The notes beneath the pieces were generated by a model. The model had not been told where the DNA came from and did not search any database. It worked only from the letters and a program-made list of their open reading frames with translations. A stretch of DNA of 64,000 bases from Adineta steineri (taxonomy: Eukaryota; Rotifera; Eurotatoria; Adinetida; Adinetidae), in NCBI GenBank assembly GCA_905250115.1, contig CAJNOI010000002.1, forward strand, positions 1,627,944-1,691,943. Direction: 5' to 3'. This document shows, one piece after another, positions 37,021 to 48,646 of this stretch. The translations under genes and the position numbers were made by a program. The stretch's first letter is position 1; every line of letters starts with the position of its first letter.

Positions 37021-39180
37021 TCTTAAATAAAAAAGTACAAAATCTTATAGTTTCCTTTTTATAAATTATTCATCCGTTTGACACATTAAGTAACCTTGAA
37101 CAATTTTTTTTATACGTAGCATAAGAGAAAAAGCGGAGTAAGACAAAAAACATGACAATCACTGCATGAAAAAAAAAGCGAGTCATAGCAAGGTCACTAC
37201 TATTTTTTTCTTTTCTCGGTTTTTTTTCTCGCTCTCTTTTATTCACATCAAATGAAAAAAAAATATATATACGTGTATATATATACTCCTTATAAATTAG
37301 AATGTAAGTAAAAAAATGAGGAAAGACGGCGAACAAAAAGATGATGGAGAATAAGAAGAAGATGCAATTGTAGCAACACGAGCAACTGGAAAACATATAC
37401 GATGTGTGCACCCGAAGTAATAATTTAGATAACAATAAAAAAAAAAGAAGAGAGAAAAAAGCGTAGGAGAATAACGAGGATTGAAGAACGTAAACAAAAA
37501 AAGGAATGAAGAAAAGATCTAATATGAAAACACTAAGCACGGAACTCGTTATTTCTTTATTGAAACAGTAACAGCGCGAAGAATAACAACAGTGCAACAT
37601 GTCATGATTGTCGCATCTTAGAATGAACGCTTCTCGTCTCTTATATTCTTCATTCGAGCATAAGAGGGAAGGATCAATGAGGCAAATGAGTATAGATGAA
37701 GAAAAAAATAGAAAGAGAAGAAGACGAAGACGGGAATAAAAGCATATTTTCAATAGGCTAAATGAATATGGTGTGATGCGTGGGCATTTAAAGACACCTA
37801 TATTTGATTTGACTCCATTAGTGTCACGTGAAAAAAAGAAAATTAAATTAGAAGAAAAAGAGATGTGTAGAATACCGCATACTTATCTACAATTGGTCGT
37901 TAAGCACGTCCTCATATAGTAAACAGGCAACTATAACGAACGAAAGAAAAAAAAAATAAACTATTTTTCTTTATATTAACAAGTCAGAAAATCGATGTAC
38001 ATCTAAACGTAATATTTTCTTCTTTTTTTTCTCTTCTTCTTCGTTCCTACAATCATCTGTCGGCCGTCTTCTTCATCATCATCCTATCGATCAGATGGAA
38101 ATGACAGTTGTCCTTGTTGCTTCTCTGTCGTTCGTCGTATTTATAGAAAAAGGAGAAAAAGAGTGTTGGATGTGTGTATATATACATATAACTATCTCTC
38201 TCTTTCTCCGTCTAGATATCTTTTGAAACAAAGAAAGTGTTGATCATATACAAGATGTCATTTGGTATTATATTTTTATACTACAAGATATTCTAAATCA
38301 TCTAGTATATTGAATTATATATTCATCTAGTTAACTGATAATTTTTGTCATCAAATTGTATTGTACTGGTAAAATCAAAAACATGAATAACGACAAGTTT
38401 AACGAATAAAATTCGTAATATATTATCATTTTCAATAATAACTCAATAAATATCGAAGTTTATCCAATAAGAAATACTTGATTGAGCAATATTTTGTTAT
38501 ATATAAGAAGAGAAAAAAAAAAGTTGTTTATAGCTTGTGGAAGTTGTTGAAGAATATTTCTATTCATGGAAAAAGAACCGGTTTCTTTTCTTCCTGCAAT
38601 GAGTTTTGACTAACACAATCAGTAATTGAATAAATGAGTTTCGAGAACTATATTCGTATCTAAATATAGTTTAGATTAAAAACTCCAGTAAGCGCGTACA
38701 GAAAGAGAAAGAATCGTAAACGATGGAGACATCATTGTGTCTAAATGTATCAATGAGATAAAATCAAAGTAAATGGGTTTTACTTCATTGAATCACAAAC
38801 TCAGATATGTACTTAACGCGAGATCGATAAAGCAGATAGTATTTTCTGTATAAGAAAAGAACAAATATATATTGGTTAATAGATGAGTAAATATTTTCTG
38901 CATTATTAAACGTTGTTTGAAAAGTAGTCTAATCAATGAATAAATCATCATACAAAAAATTGAATATCTAATTTACAATTCAAAAGAAGAAAGAACATTA
39001 AAAAAATCACATATATATTTTATTACTATTTGACATTTTTTTTTATATTTTAAAAGTGAACTCTCAAGGGAATATGTTCTCATGAGTACAATAAATCCAT
39101 CATAAAATATTTCTTGCTTGTAATTGGTACATTATTTTTAGATCTATATTATCATAATCATCTTTTTTTAAAAATCTAAA
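37021..39180. other. Divergent intergenic region with purine-rich tract
   Basis: Lies between the starts of the minus-strand basic-protein gene and the plus-strand AlkB gene, so promoters of both should be here. 37100-37760 is strongly purine-rich on the plus strand and creates an illusory 227-codon minus-strand frame. CTCTCTCT occurs near 38195. The last 300 bp before the AlkB start are AT-rich. Confidence 0.5.
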
Positions 39181-40086
39181 ATGGCAACGTCTAGTAATTC
39201 ATCATCCGTTCCAAATTGGGCTATGAATAGCATCATATATGGTTCTAATGATTCTTTTCTATTGTTAGATATTTTTCCAACAGATGTAGCTGATGATTTA
39301 TTTAATAAATTACGTGATGAAATAACTTGGAATGAAATGCGACAAAAAGGTGGACGTGTTCCACGTGATATATCTATTCAAGGTACATTACAGATTGAAA
39401 ATGGTGATGAATACGAACCACTCTATCGTCATCCAGCTGATGAACAACCTGAACTTATATCATGGACACCAACAGCATTATTAATAAAAGAACGTATTGA
39501 ACAAATTATTGAACAAAAATTAAATCATGCTTTAATACAATATTATCGTAATGGAAAAGATTTTATTGGTGAACATTCTGATAAAACATTAGATGTATTA
39601 ATTAAATCAAATATAGTTAATTATAGTTTAGGTGCTGCACGTACAATGATACTTAAACATAAAACACAAAGTGGTTTAAAACAACGTTTTAAACTTCCAC
39701 ATAATTCATTATTTGTATTAGGTTGGCAAACTAATCGTGAATGGTTTCATTCAATTAAACAAGATAATCGATTAGATATGGATAAACATCCTGATGAATT
39801 AGCTTTTTCAAGTCAACGTATATCTTTAACATTACGTACAGTTGCTACTTTTCGTAATCGTTGTACAGGACAACTATATGGGCAAGGAGCAATTAATAAA
39901 ACATTTGAACAAATGTCTAAAGAACAGATAACGAATGAAGGTGATGAACAAAATATGTTAATGGCATTTAGTGCTGAGAATAAACAATCATCAGAATTCG
40001 ATTGGAATCATCATTACGGAGCCGGTTTTAATGCATTAAATTTTAAAGTTTTAAACTCTATTTTTCTCGGTGAAGAAAACAAATGA
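39181..40086 (+). CDS. AlkB-type 2-oxoglutarate/Fe(II) dioxygenase, intronless
   Basis: 301 residues in one exon. The fold motifs are in place: His132-x-Asp134 (GEHSDKTLD), distal His190 (REWFHSIKQ), and Arg213 and Arg219 in the RISLTLR motif that binds 2-oxoglutarate, preceded by the ALIQYYRNGKDFIGEHSD strand typical of AlkB. The family removes alkyl groups from nucleic-acid bases or related substrates; the exact substrate is not readable. The segments GGRVPRDISIQG, YEPLYRHPADEQP and LPHNSLFVLGWQTNREW look, from memory, closest to fungal members rather than animal ALKBH2/3, which hints at horizontal gain. Lack of introns fits this, as nearly all conserved neighbours are split. It ends 114 bp from the dynein gene, tail to tail. 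Confidence 0.88.
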   Translation: MATSSNSSSVPNWAMNSIIYGSNDSFLLLDIFPTDVADDLFNKLRDEITWNEMRQKGGRVPRDISIQGTLQIENGDEYEPLYRHPADEQPELISWTPTALLIKERIEQIIEQKLNHALIQYYRNGKDFIGEHSDKTLDVLIKSNIVNYSLGAARTMILKHKTQSGLKQRFKLPHNSLFVLGWQTNREWFHSIKQDNRLDMDKHPDELAFSSQRISLTLRTVATFRNRCTGQLYGQGAINKTFEQMSKEQITNEGDEQNMLMAFSAENKQSSEFDWNHHYGAGFNALNFKVLNSIFLGEENK

Positions 40087-40200
40087 AATAAAAGATATAT
40101 AAGATACCATTACACATCCCGAAATAAAAAAGAAAAGCAAAAAAAAAGCAAAAACTGATCAGAGAGAATAAGAAACTGAATAAAGTTTTTTTTTGTTCAT

Positions 40201-42727
40201 CTATGAATTATGACTAACAGATGTTGAACTTGTTGTTGATGTTGTTGGAACATTTGTTGTTGTTGTTGGTACATTTGTTGAATGATTATCATCAAATGCA
40301 TCGAGTGTATTTCGTTTAAATTCTTGTAATGTACTACTTAATTTATTGAAATCATCTTGTTTTGGATTTGTTAAAAATTCATTAACATCATATAAACGTA
40401 ATTTACCTTGATCATCACCTAATATAATTTGTTGACCATTATGTGACCATAGACATTTATTAAGTGCAACATTTCCATCAAGTGTTGTACTTAATAATGG
40501 TAATTCTGAATCATGATTTAAATTCCATATATCAAAACGACCAGTTATATCGCATGTTAAAAATACACTTGGATGTACAGGTGACCAACGTACATCAGTA
40601 ACATAATCACTATTAACTTCAAATGAATTCAATGGTTTATTTTCTTTTAAAGACCATAATTTAACACTCCAATCAAATGAAGATGTTAAAAATAACGATG
40701 AAAAATCAACTGAACCATTTACATTATGACAACTTAGGCCTGTAATTGGACCAAAATGTCCTTCATAACTATCTTGAATACCAGCTTTATTTCCATGTCT
40801 TGAACCTGAATAAGCTTGACCTTCTTCACTACCAATAATAAAATTATTAACTTCAACACCGGGAAATACCATTCGTGTTGCAGCAACAGGTTTTGTTCGA
40901 TAGGCTAAATCCATACTTTCTTGTGGTTGAGTCATCATTTCAATATTCCATGAACACATTTTACCTTCATTCGATATAGATATTAAATTATTTGCATTTT
41001 GTGTACCAATAACTTGTAAACAATAAACCGGATGTGTATGTGATGAGGCTGATAATGCTGTACGTTGTACAGGTGTTCGTTTATTTGTACGTGTATCCCA
41101 AACAACAATTTGACCACTATATGTACCACCTAAGACAATATTTGGATGAAATTTACTAAATACACATGATGTAACCCATGATTGACAATTGAATACATAC
41201 TAAAATTGATAAAGATGAAAGAAAGTTAATATCCAAAGAACAAATCTATAATTTTCTCTACAAGACATTTCAATCATGTAATCAAGAGAAAAATAATGAT
41301 GAGTATTAATTAATTATTTCATTCATATAAATTCATCTCATTTTTCTAATAAACCATCTATTAATAGATACTCGTCTAAAGTTTCTTGAATATTAATTAT
41401 AACAAAAAAAAAAGATTTTTCATATCTTCTAATTTGTATTTAATAGGTGTCTTTATGGAAAAATAATCTATTGAGTTATTTGTTATTTTCTTTAGAAAAA
41501 AAGTCAACAAAATTTTGTTATCACAGATTGTAAATTATGTTACATTGATTGATGATCCTGGCAGCTGTTACTTGCTCTTCAAACATGTAGTTTTTTTGTT
41601 CTATTTTAAGGACATGTATCATTCCAGTACTTTATATAGTTTTTTTCTCGTTATATGAAATCAAATTGTTGATCGTATACTTTTTTAATTTAATACAGTA
41701 AAAATCTTACTTCAGGTGTTGGTTTTGATTTATATTTTGTATTCCAAATAAGTACAACACCATCCGATTCATGTGTTGATTCATCATTTTGTGAATATGA
41801 TGCAAGAACTAATTCTGGATGATAAGTTGATGTATCAATACATGTAACAATACGATGACGTGTCCAACGTTCATCAAAAAATTCTCGATCAAATTTAATT
41901 ATTTCTCCAACATCCATTTTTTCATTTTGTCCATCTAAATCTCTTCCACTATAATCTTTAAATATATCAAATGCACGTGGACTTTCCCATAATGAACGTT
42001 CAATTAAACGTGATGAACGAGAAAAGAAATCTTGAAATTGTTCACTTTTTATTATATGTTCACGTTCATCATTCGTTAATTCTTGTTTTATCATTGATGA
42101 TTGACCTTGTAAACTTAATTGTTTATTTTGATGTTTAAGTGAACGTGTACGTTTTAATTCTGTTGCTGATGCTAATGACATACCCATAGATGGTTTTGTA
42201 TTATCATCTAAACTCATTGTATCCTCATCATCAGTAACATAAACTAAACGATTATGTTCGCCTGATGCTGATGGTTGAAATTCATCATCCCATTGTAAAT
42301 GATCATGTTGAATTGGACTTGCTGCTGGATCTTTATCACCAGATTCAATTGTTTGTACTTCTTTCGAATAAGTAACTAATTCTTTTGGTGGTACACTTAT
42401 TGTTGCTGTTGTTTGTTGACATATTTGTAAAGCCATATTTGTTGGTGGTCGACGTTTTTGTTGTGATGTTGTTGAACCTGGTGATATTGATGGTGAACTT
42501 GCTGGTAATGATACTGGTTGACGAATACCAACTTCTTGTAAGATTCTATCTGGATCAGCATCTTCTCTTGGTGTTGTTAATAAATTAATTGGCATGGAAG
42601 AAAGATTAGGTGTCATTGGTGTTGTTGGAGCTGTTCTTAATTTTTCTTGTTGAAGTTTTTTTTGACGTATTTCTTCTAATTTAGCTCGTTTAACTTCAAG
42701 TTCAGCTTTACGTTGTTCGTTCGACAT
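40201..42727 (-). CDS. DYNC1I: Cytoplasmic dynein 1 intermediate chain, 671 aa
   Basis: Two exons, 42727-41711 and 41199-40201, join in phase (KPTPE to YVFNCQSWVTSC) across a 511-bp intron. The N-terminal coil (MSNEQRKAELEVKRAKLEEI) is the dynactin p150 and NudE binding helix of the family. Residues of about 118-128 (YSKEVQTIESG) give the LC8 light-chain motif of the KxTQT class, in the same context as other animal chains. The C-terminal half is a WD-repeat propeller that contacts the heavy chain (IVVWDTRTNKR, SFDWSVKLWSLKEN, GRFDIWNLNHDSELP). It ends in a Thr/Ser-rich tail. It links cargo adaptors to the minus-end microtubule motor. Length is slightly above the usual 610-645. Confidence 0.93.
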
Positions 42728-43264
42728 TGCTAATACTTAATATATATACGATATGACACAAAAAAAAACGAATCTGAAGGTAAAGAAGAAGAAAAAAAAT
42801 GCATATAGTAAAAGAATAGTTAATAGACTGGCAACATATGTTTTTATTAATATATATATATATTTATTGTGTTTTTATTCAGTAGAAATTGTGAGCAAAA
42901 CATCATCTGACTATGGGGTGTAGAGGATGTGAAATATTCTCGACAAAGAAAATATTGAGCATTACATAAAGATCAATACAAAACCGGACGAAAATTTGAG
43001 ATTGGTTAAATATAAATGCTAAATAAACGATTGTCAAAAAAAACCAATAACAACAATAACATTCTCGCTACAGAAAAAAAAACAAGCAAACAAACTAATA
43101 TTGCCAATAAAAATTGTGAAAAATACATTCGAGCAAAAAAAAATCTATCTGACTACTAATATTTAAAAAATAAAAAACGGAAGAGCGAACATACGTGTGT
43201 AAATAAATGATTTTAAAAAAAACAGAACATGCACTGTTATAAAAAAAAAAAAGATGAGTTTATT
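42728..43264. other. Intergenic: dynein promoter side and integrin 3' flank
   Basis: AT-rich with several A8-A10 runs and a TA run at about 42851-42864. No coding signal. Confidence 0.5.
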
Positions 43265-46200
43265 TCACTGATTGATTGATTCTACATCTACTAAAGGTTC
43301 ATTCATTTTTGACGAATATTCATCTTCATCATCTTCAACTGGAAAACGTGCTTCTTCATCTATATCTGATTGATTGCCAAGATTATTTTGTGTTAAATCA
43401 TCATCTTCTTCATCTTCATCAATATCTTGATCTTGATTATCAACAGATGGTACTTCAGGTATTGAATGTATTAATGGTTGTGTTGTTTGTTGTGATTGAT
43501 AATTTTCATCATTAAATGAATTTGTTGCTGATGATGGATAGAGCATTTGTTGACGAGATGTTTGTCGAAGAAGAATTCGTTGATGTTCATCACTTGAACT
43601 ATTCGTTGTTGTACCATCAAGTGTAAGTGTAGTTGGTTTCTTTTTTAATGGTGGTGCTTTTGTTCGTTGAAAAAAGCCAAGCTAAGAAGAAGAAAAAAAG
43701 AAATTTTATATTGCAAATTATTAAAAAAAGAAATTTAAACACAAAAAACACAACAAATACAACGAGCAAAGAAATATACCCATTGTGAATTTTTTTTAAA
43801 AAGAATAAAGAAAATTCAGAGAAGAGGAGAAGATGGTGGTCGAACACGTTTAAAAAAGCCGACCTAGATATGAGAAGATGAATAATATGAATTTTTTCAT
43901 GTTTCTTTTGTTAAAAAGAGTATTCTTAATAAATATTAAACATACCAAACAACAAACAATAACAATAAAAATAAGTAAAATAAGGCCAGCCATAGCTCCA
44001 ACTAATGGAACCCAAAGTGGTAAACGAGGTACAATAATTTTATCAGATTTATTAGCAAATTCTACAGGTGTTGTCGCCTAAAAATAAGAAAAAAATCTTA
44101 ATTATTCTTATATATTTTTATTTACTGTTGCATTATCATTATCAGTTGATGATTGAAATATAAGTGAATCATTAATATGTATTGATGCAAATGATTGTAT
44201 ATCTACACGATCATATTCATTCATATATTCTTCAATTAATGTACTATTCCATAATCGAGCACGAAGTTTAATAAGATAATAACTTTGTGCCGAAAGACTT
44301 TTAATATGACAATAAATTGGATAACAACGAACATTTTGATAAGCTGGATCACATGATAACGTTAATCTACGTATTACAGATGATACAGGTGATGCTATTG
44401 TCGCTGTTTTAGAATCAAGAACATTGTCAGAATTTTGTTCATCACGACGTGTTCGATTATTCATTGATGATCGATTAAGTGAATCAAGTATATGTATATG
44501 ATCACGCCATTGTGGCCATCGTTCACAATGACCATCGATTTTTGCACCTGTACTTGACAGTGTTGCTGAAACTTCAATAGTTGGTTCTTCAACAAGATAT
44601 AATAGAATTTTTCCATGTTCCCATTGATTATTTAATGTTTCATATGGCCAAAAAATTGTTACATTATGTGAACGTACATTATTTGGACCACTATTAATTA
44701 TCTAAATATAGATTTCTCTTATGTATATCATTCTTTTTTTCAAAAAGAAAATATTCTTATGTCTTACTGTATAGGTATGTGTAACTTCCATTCCGAATTG
44801 ATCAAGATTTTTAATTGAACTTAAACCCATTGTTCCATCACCAACAAGTGAAATTTGTTCTGGTTCATGTGATGCACGTAAACTTAAATCTGTTTTTAAT
44901 AAAACTTTTGCTATTAATGTAACATTATTATTATCCAAATTTGTTTCATTTGTTAATGTTGTTGAATTAAAATCAAAACGTAGAATATTACTTAATGCTA
45001 CATTTGATAATGTAAATATAAGTTCGATTGTAGAAGATCTGTTTGCTGGAAATGGATTATTGAAAAAATCAGTCATTTTACATCGAACATGATTGCCATC
45101 TAGCGGATGACATGAATAACTTTTTTCATCCTATTATGAAATTAAAAAAAGAAATAAAATTATTAATTAAAAATAGATATAAATATTAACTATGTTTGCT
45201 TGTGAAAATTGAACGAATGCTGTTGGAAAATATACATCGATTTTTGTTCCAAATGCAGGATCAGCTGTTCGATGATTTGGGTCTGATTGTATATTAGTTA
45301 ACTGAAGACGAATATGTATTTCAGAATCAATACCAAGTACAGATAGATTTAATGCTCTAAATAATAGAATAGAATTTAGATGATTTTAAAAAGTTATTTT
45401 CTTTTTTCTGTGACTGTGAATAAAAAGCTTTAGGCGTGTAATCTTACGAATCATTGTAAAGTATTTTACTTTTAAAAATGAATATAGATTAATAAATCAG
45501 AATGATTTTATTTGTTTTTTTAATAGGCAAAAACAAAATTCTTACTTTTTTTCAGTAACAAATTCAGCTGTTAATTGAAGATCAGTTACACATCGATCAT
45601 TATTACCACAACCTTTGTAAAAATTCGCCTAAATTAATTATCGAAAAAAAGTAAATTATTTTATATTCTAAATAATTTACTTGAAATTTATTTGTTCGTT
45701 GTTCTTCAGTTGCATTTATCATTGGAATACGTCCTTCATGAAGAAATGGTTTTCCTCGAAGATCATTTCGATCTTGTGATATATTATACACAAGTTTAAA
45801 ATGAATTGGTGTTAGAAAATCATCATTTCCTGTCTAAAAATTATAAACATCAATCATTTTGTTATTATCAGAATAGTTTCATATTACAACAAATTTTAAT
45901 TAACTATTAATATCTTTAAAATAGATCATATCCTTGAATTGTGCTCAATAAGGTATCAAATTTCTTTTTCATACTGATACTATTAAAATTAATTGAAAGA
46001 GAAAAGAAAGAGTACAAGTTCAATTGATTTAGAAACGAATCAGTATAATTCAATTATATTATACAATAAGATGATATTATCAATGTATCATGACAGTTAA
46101 TCTCATGAGAATATCTATGTTAGATAATAATATAAGAAAAGAAACATATCGGAACAATGACTACATTTACTAGTTAAAGTAGTTGTGATGAAATTCATTC

Positions 46201-48646
46201 ATGTGCAACCTTTTGGAATGATTAATTTTGTTATATGACATATAAAATGTAATGACTCAATATTTCTTTAAATCATTTAAACAAACCTTTATCATAAATA
46301 TTTGTTTTTCACATGTTTTTAAAACTTGTTTATTTGTTAGAGATGGCAAATGATTAACAGTAGATAAAACTCTTCCAATTGTTGATAAATGATCTGCTGT
46401 TAATGTATAAATAATAATTAAATTTTCTGCTAATGTTTCATTTGATTCAAAACATAAAAGTACATCAAAACTAAATAAGAAAAAAAACAAAGTAATAAGA
46501 AGAATTTTGTCTTCTTTTTTTGGGTTGTTTACCAAACAGCAGGTGTTAGATCAATTGTTTTACATTGACGATTTTCTGCACTATAACGAATTGATTGTAA
46601 TTCTTTCATATTCTTTATTACTACATTCACATTTACTAACGGATGAGATCTGACATTTAAATTTAAAAAAAAAAGAGATGAAGTTTAGATTACATAATGT
46701 ATTGTTTAATATAGATAGAATTTACCTCAGATTAACAATCATATCTACTTTTGGTATACCGATAGTTAATGATGGATAATCAATTTTAAAAGTAGAATTT
46801 GATGATACAGTTGATGATGATGATATAGTTGGAAAATTAAATGGTGATTGTGACGCTAATGAAAAGCCAAAATCATTAATAATTGATGATTGTTTTAGAT
46901 TAAGTAATAATTGACTTGGCACAATTCTTTGTGTATATGTTGTTAATTTACTTGTTCGAGAACCGAGATAGATATAAACACTACCTGTATGATTACCATC
47001 TATTTCACTCGGTGCTGATACGGCTAAATCTGAAATAGTTTTTTGTTTTTGGATTTAATTTAGATTAAAATAAAAATTTCAGTCTTTTACCATCAACTCC
47101 ATCTTTATTTAAATCAGGTATACAAACAGTAGAAAAACCAAAACGTGAATGTGCCGGTGGTCCAAATAATATTTCACGTCGATCATTTGAAAACTAAAAT
47201 AAAAGAAAATTAATAGTGTCATTATTTTATACTATGATATATTTACGTTTCCATTTAATCCATAATAAATATAAACAGCACCACCATATGATGGTTTTTT
47301 TGAATAATAAAATGGTGCACTTATAACAAGATCTGTATATCCATCACCATTTAAATCTCCTGCTGCCATTGTATATCCAAAATAACTTCCTGGTTGATCA
47401 CCAGTTAAAATAAATGGTACTGAACCATTATCATTCATATGAAATATTGTTTGTAATGTATCATAACCAACATTATTTTTAGTTACAAAACGTTTTGTAT
47501 AAAAACGAATTTCTCCTAGACCATTTGATGCACGAGGTGCTGATGCAATAAATATATATGATTTATCATTTATATCTCGACTTCGACTTTTTATTATTAA
47601 CACTGAATAACCTAAATAACTATATGGTGATGGTGTTGAAGAAGCTGATTTAGTTGTATATAATTGTCTTAAAAGTGTATCTGAATAATCAGCTTCTATT
47701 CGACCAGACCATTGAAAAGCACCTGGTTCACCAAATGCAATTATATCTGATCGCTATAATAAAATATTGAAAAACATGGTTTTGAATTCAAATAAATATA
47801 ATAATCTTACTCCTCCCGTTGGTATATAGGCTAAACTATGGCCACTTTGACATAGTGCACTACCTTCATGTAATAATTCTGTTTCTGAACTTCGTTCACA
47901 AAAATCATAGTAAGATATTTCTTGCTAAAATGAAAATATAATTAATTAATTAAAGATTTAGTATTGAATTAAAATTATTTACACGATCGGATGAAATTTT
48001 AAAACAGGCACCACGTGTATCATATCGCTCGAAACTAATCCTACGCATTAGACGATAACCACATGTCTGAAGTAAATAAAATAAAATTTCTCGTTTTTCT
48101 TCTTCTTCTTTAATCAAATATTTTTATGACATACCACAAGTGAATCATCTGATGTTGCTATAAGCGATGAACCTAGCCAAGCATCATCAAGAACATTATC
48201 GAAGGAAGGCATTGCCGCAGATAATTCATCTACAGATACATATACAAATTAGAACTGAGCATTAAGCTTAAATATATGTATTTTACTTTCTACAAGCATT
48301 GGTTGACATTCATTTGTACCATTCCGACATTCAAATATATTACCAAATAAACGACCATTTGGTATAGCTGGAGTACTATTAGATAAAATCGTAGGATTTC
48401 GTTGTCGAGCAAGAAATGCTCGAGGAGCACCGACATAAGTCCTATGAAATATAATTAATTCTAAAGAATACTATTCTTTTAATAATTATACCATTGTTGT
48501 TTCGTTGATGATGATATAACAGCAAAACCAAAGAGAGAATTAGATGGACCTGTACGTAGATCAGGAGAGATAATATCAAGGTTGTACGTTTCAATCACCG
48601 GTATATTGGAAGAAATGAATAAAGCACATAAAAATATTAAAAACAT
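43265..48646 (-). CDS. Integrin alpha, non-I-domain type, long-tail form (1235 aa)
   Basis: Seventeen exons (minus strand, 5' to 3'): 48646-48492, 48441-48287, 48229-48135, 48066-47983, 47924-47811, 47753-47247, 47193-47091, 47029-46726, 46649-46533, 46470-46287, 45833-45681, 45628-45546, 45356-45191, 45130-44768, 44701-44126, 44077-43946, 43681-43265. All joins keep frame. A signal peptide (MFLIFLCALFISSNI) precedes the seven-bladed FG-GAP propeller (WTYVGAPRA, GDLNGDGYTDLVISAP, DLNKDGVDDLAVSAP, the last two being Ca2+ loops). No I-domain insert is present. Thigh and calf domains follow, then a TM helix (LPLWVPLVGAMAGLILLIFI) and a tail starting LGFFQRTKAPPL. The tail is about 138 residues, very acidic and much longer than usual. 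An alternative tail exon lies at 43816-43863. It pairs with a beta subunit as a matrix receptor. Confidence 0.92.
43816..43863 (-). CDS. Alternative integrin alpha tail exon (GFFKR form)
   Basis: It lies between the TM exon (ends 43946) and the long-tail exon (starts 43681), with its own acceptor (CTAG at about 43864-43867). It reads VGFFKRVRPPSSPLL then stop, in the same phase as the long-tail exon. The exon could run on to a GTATAT donor near 43779, so inclusion would give a 15-residue tail with the canonical GFFKR, and skipping would give the long GFFQR tail. The two exons share the GFF[KQ]R...PP start, which suggests an exon duplication. Confidence 0.7.
   Translation of the reverse strand, partial: VGFFKRVRPPSSPLL

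Noticed and set aside
37070..37753. 227-codon minus-strand open frame
   Set aside because: It is a by-product of the purine-rich plus strand. The translation is Leu/Phe/Ser/Cys low complexity without splice support or family likeness.
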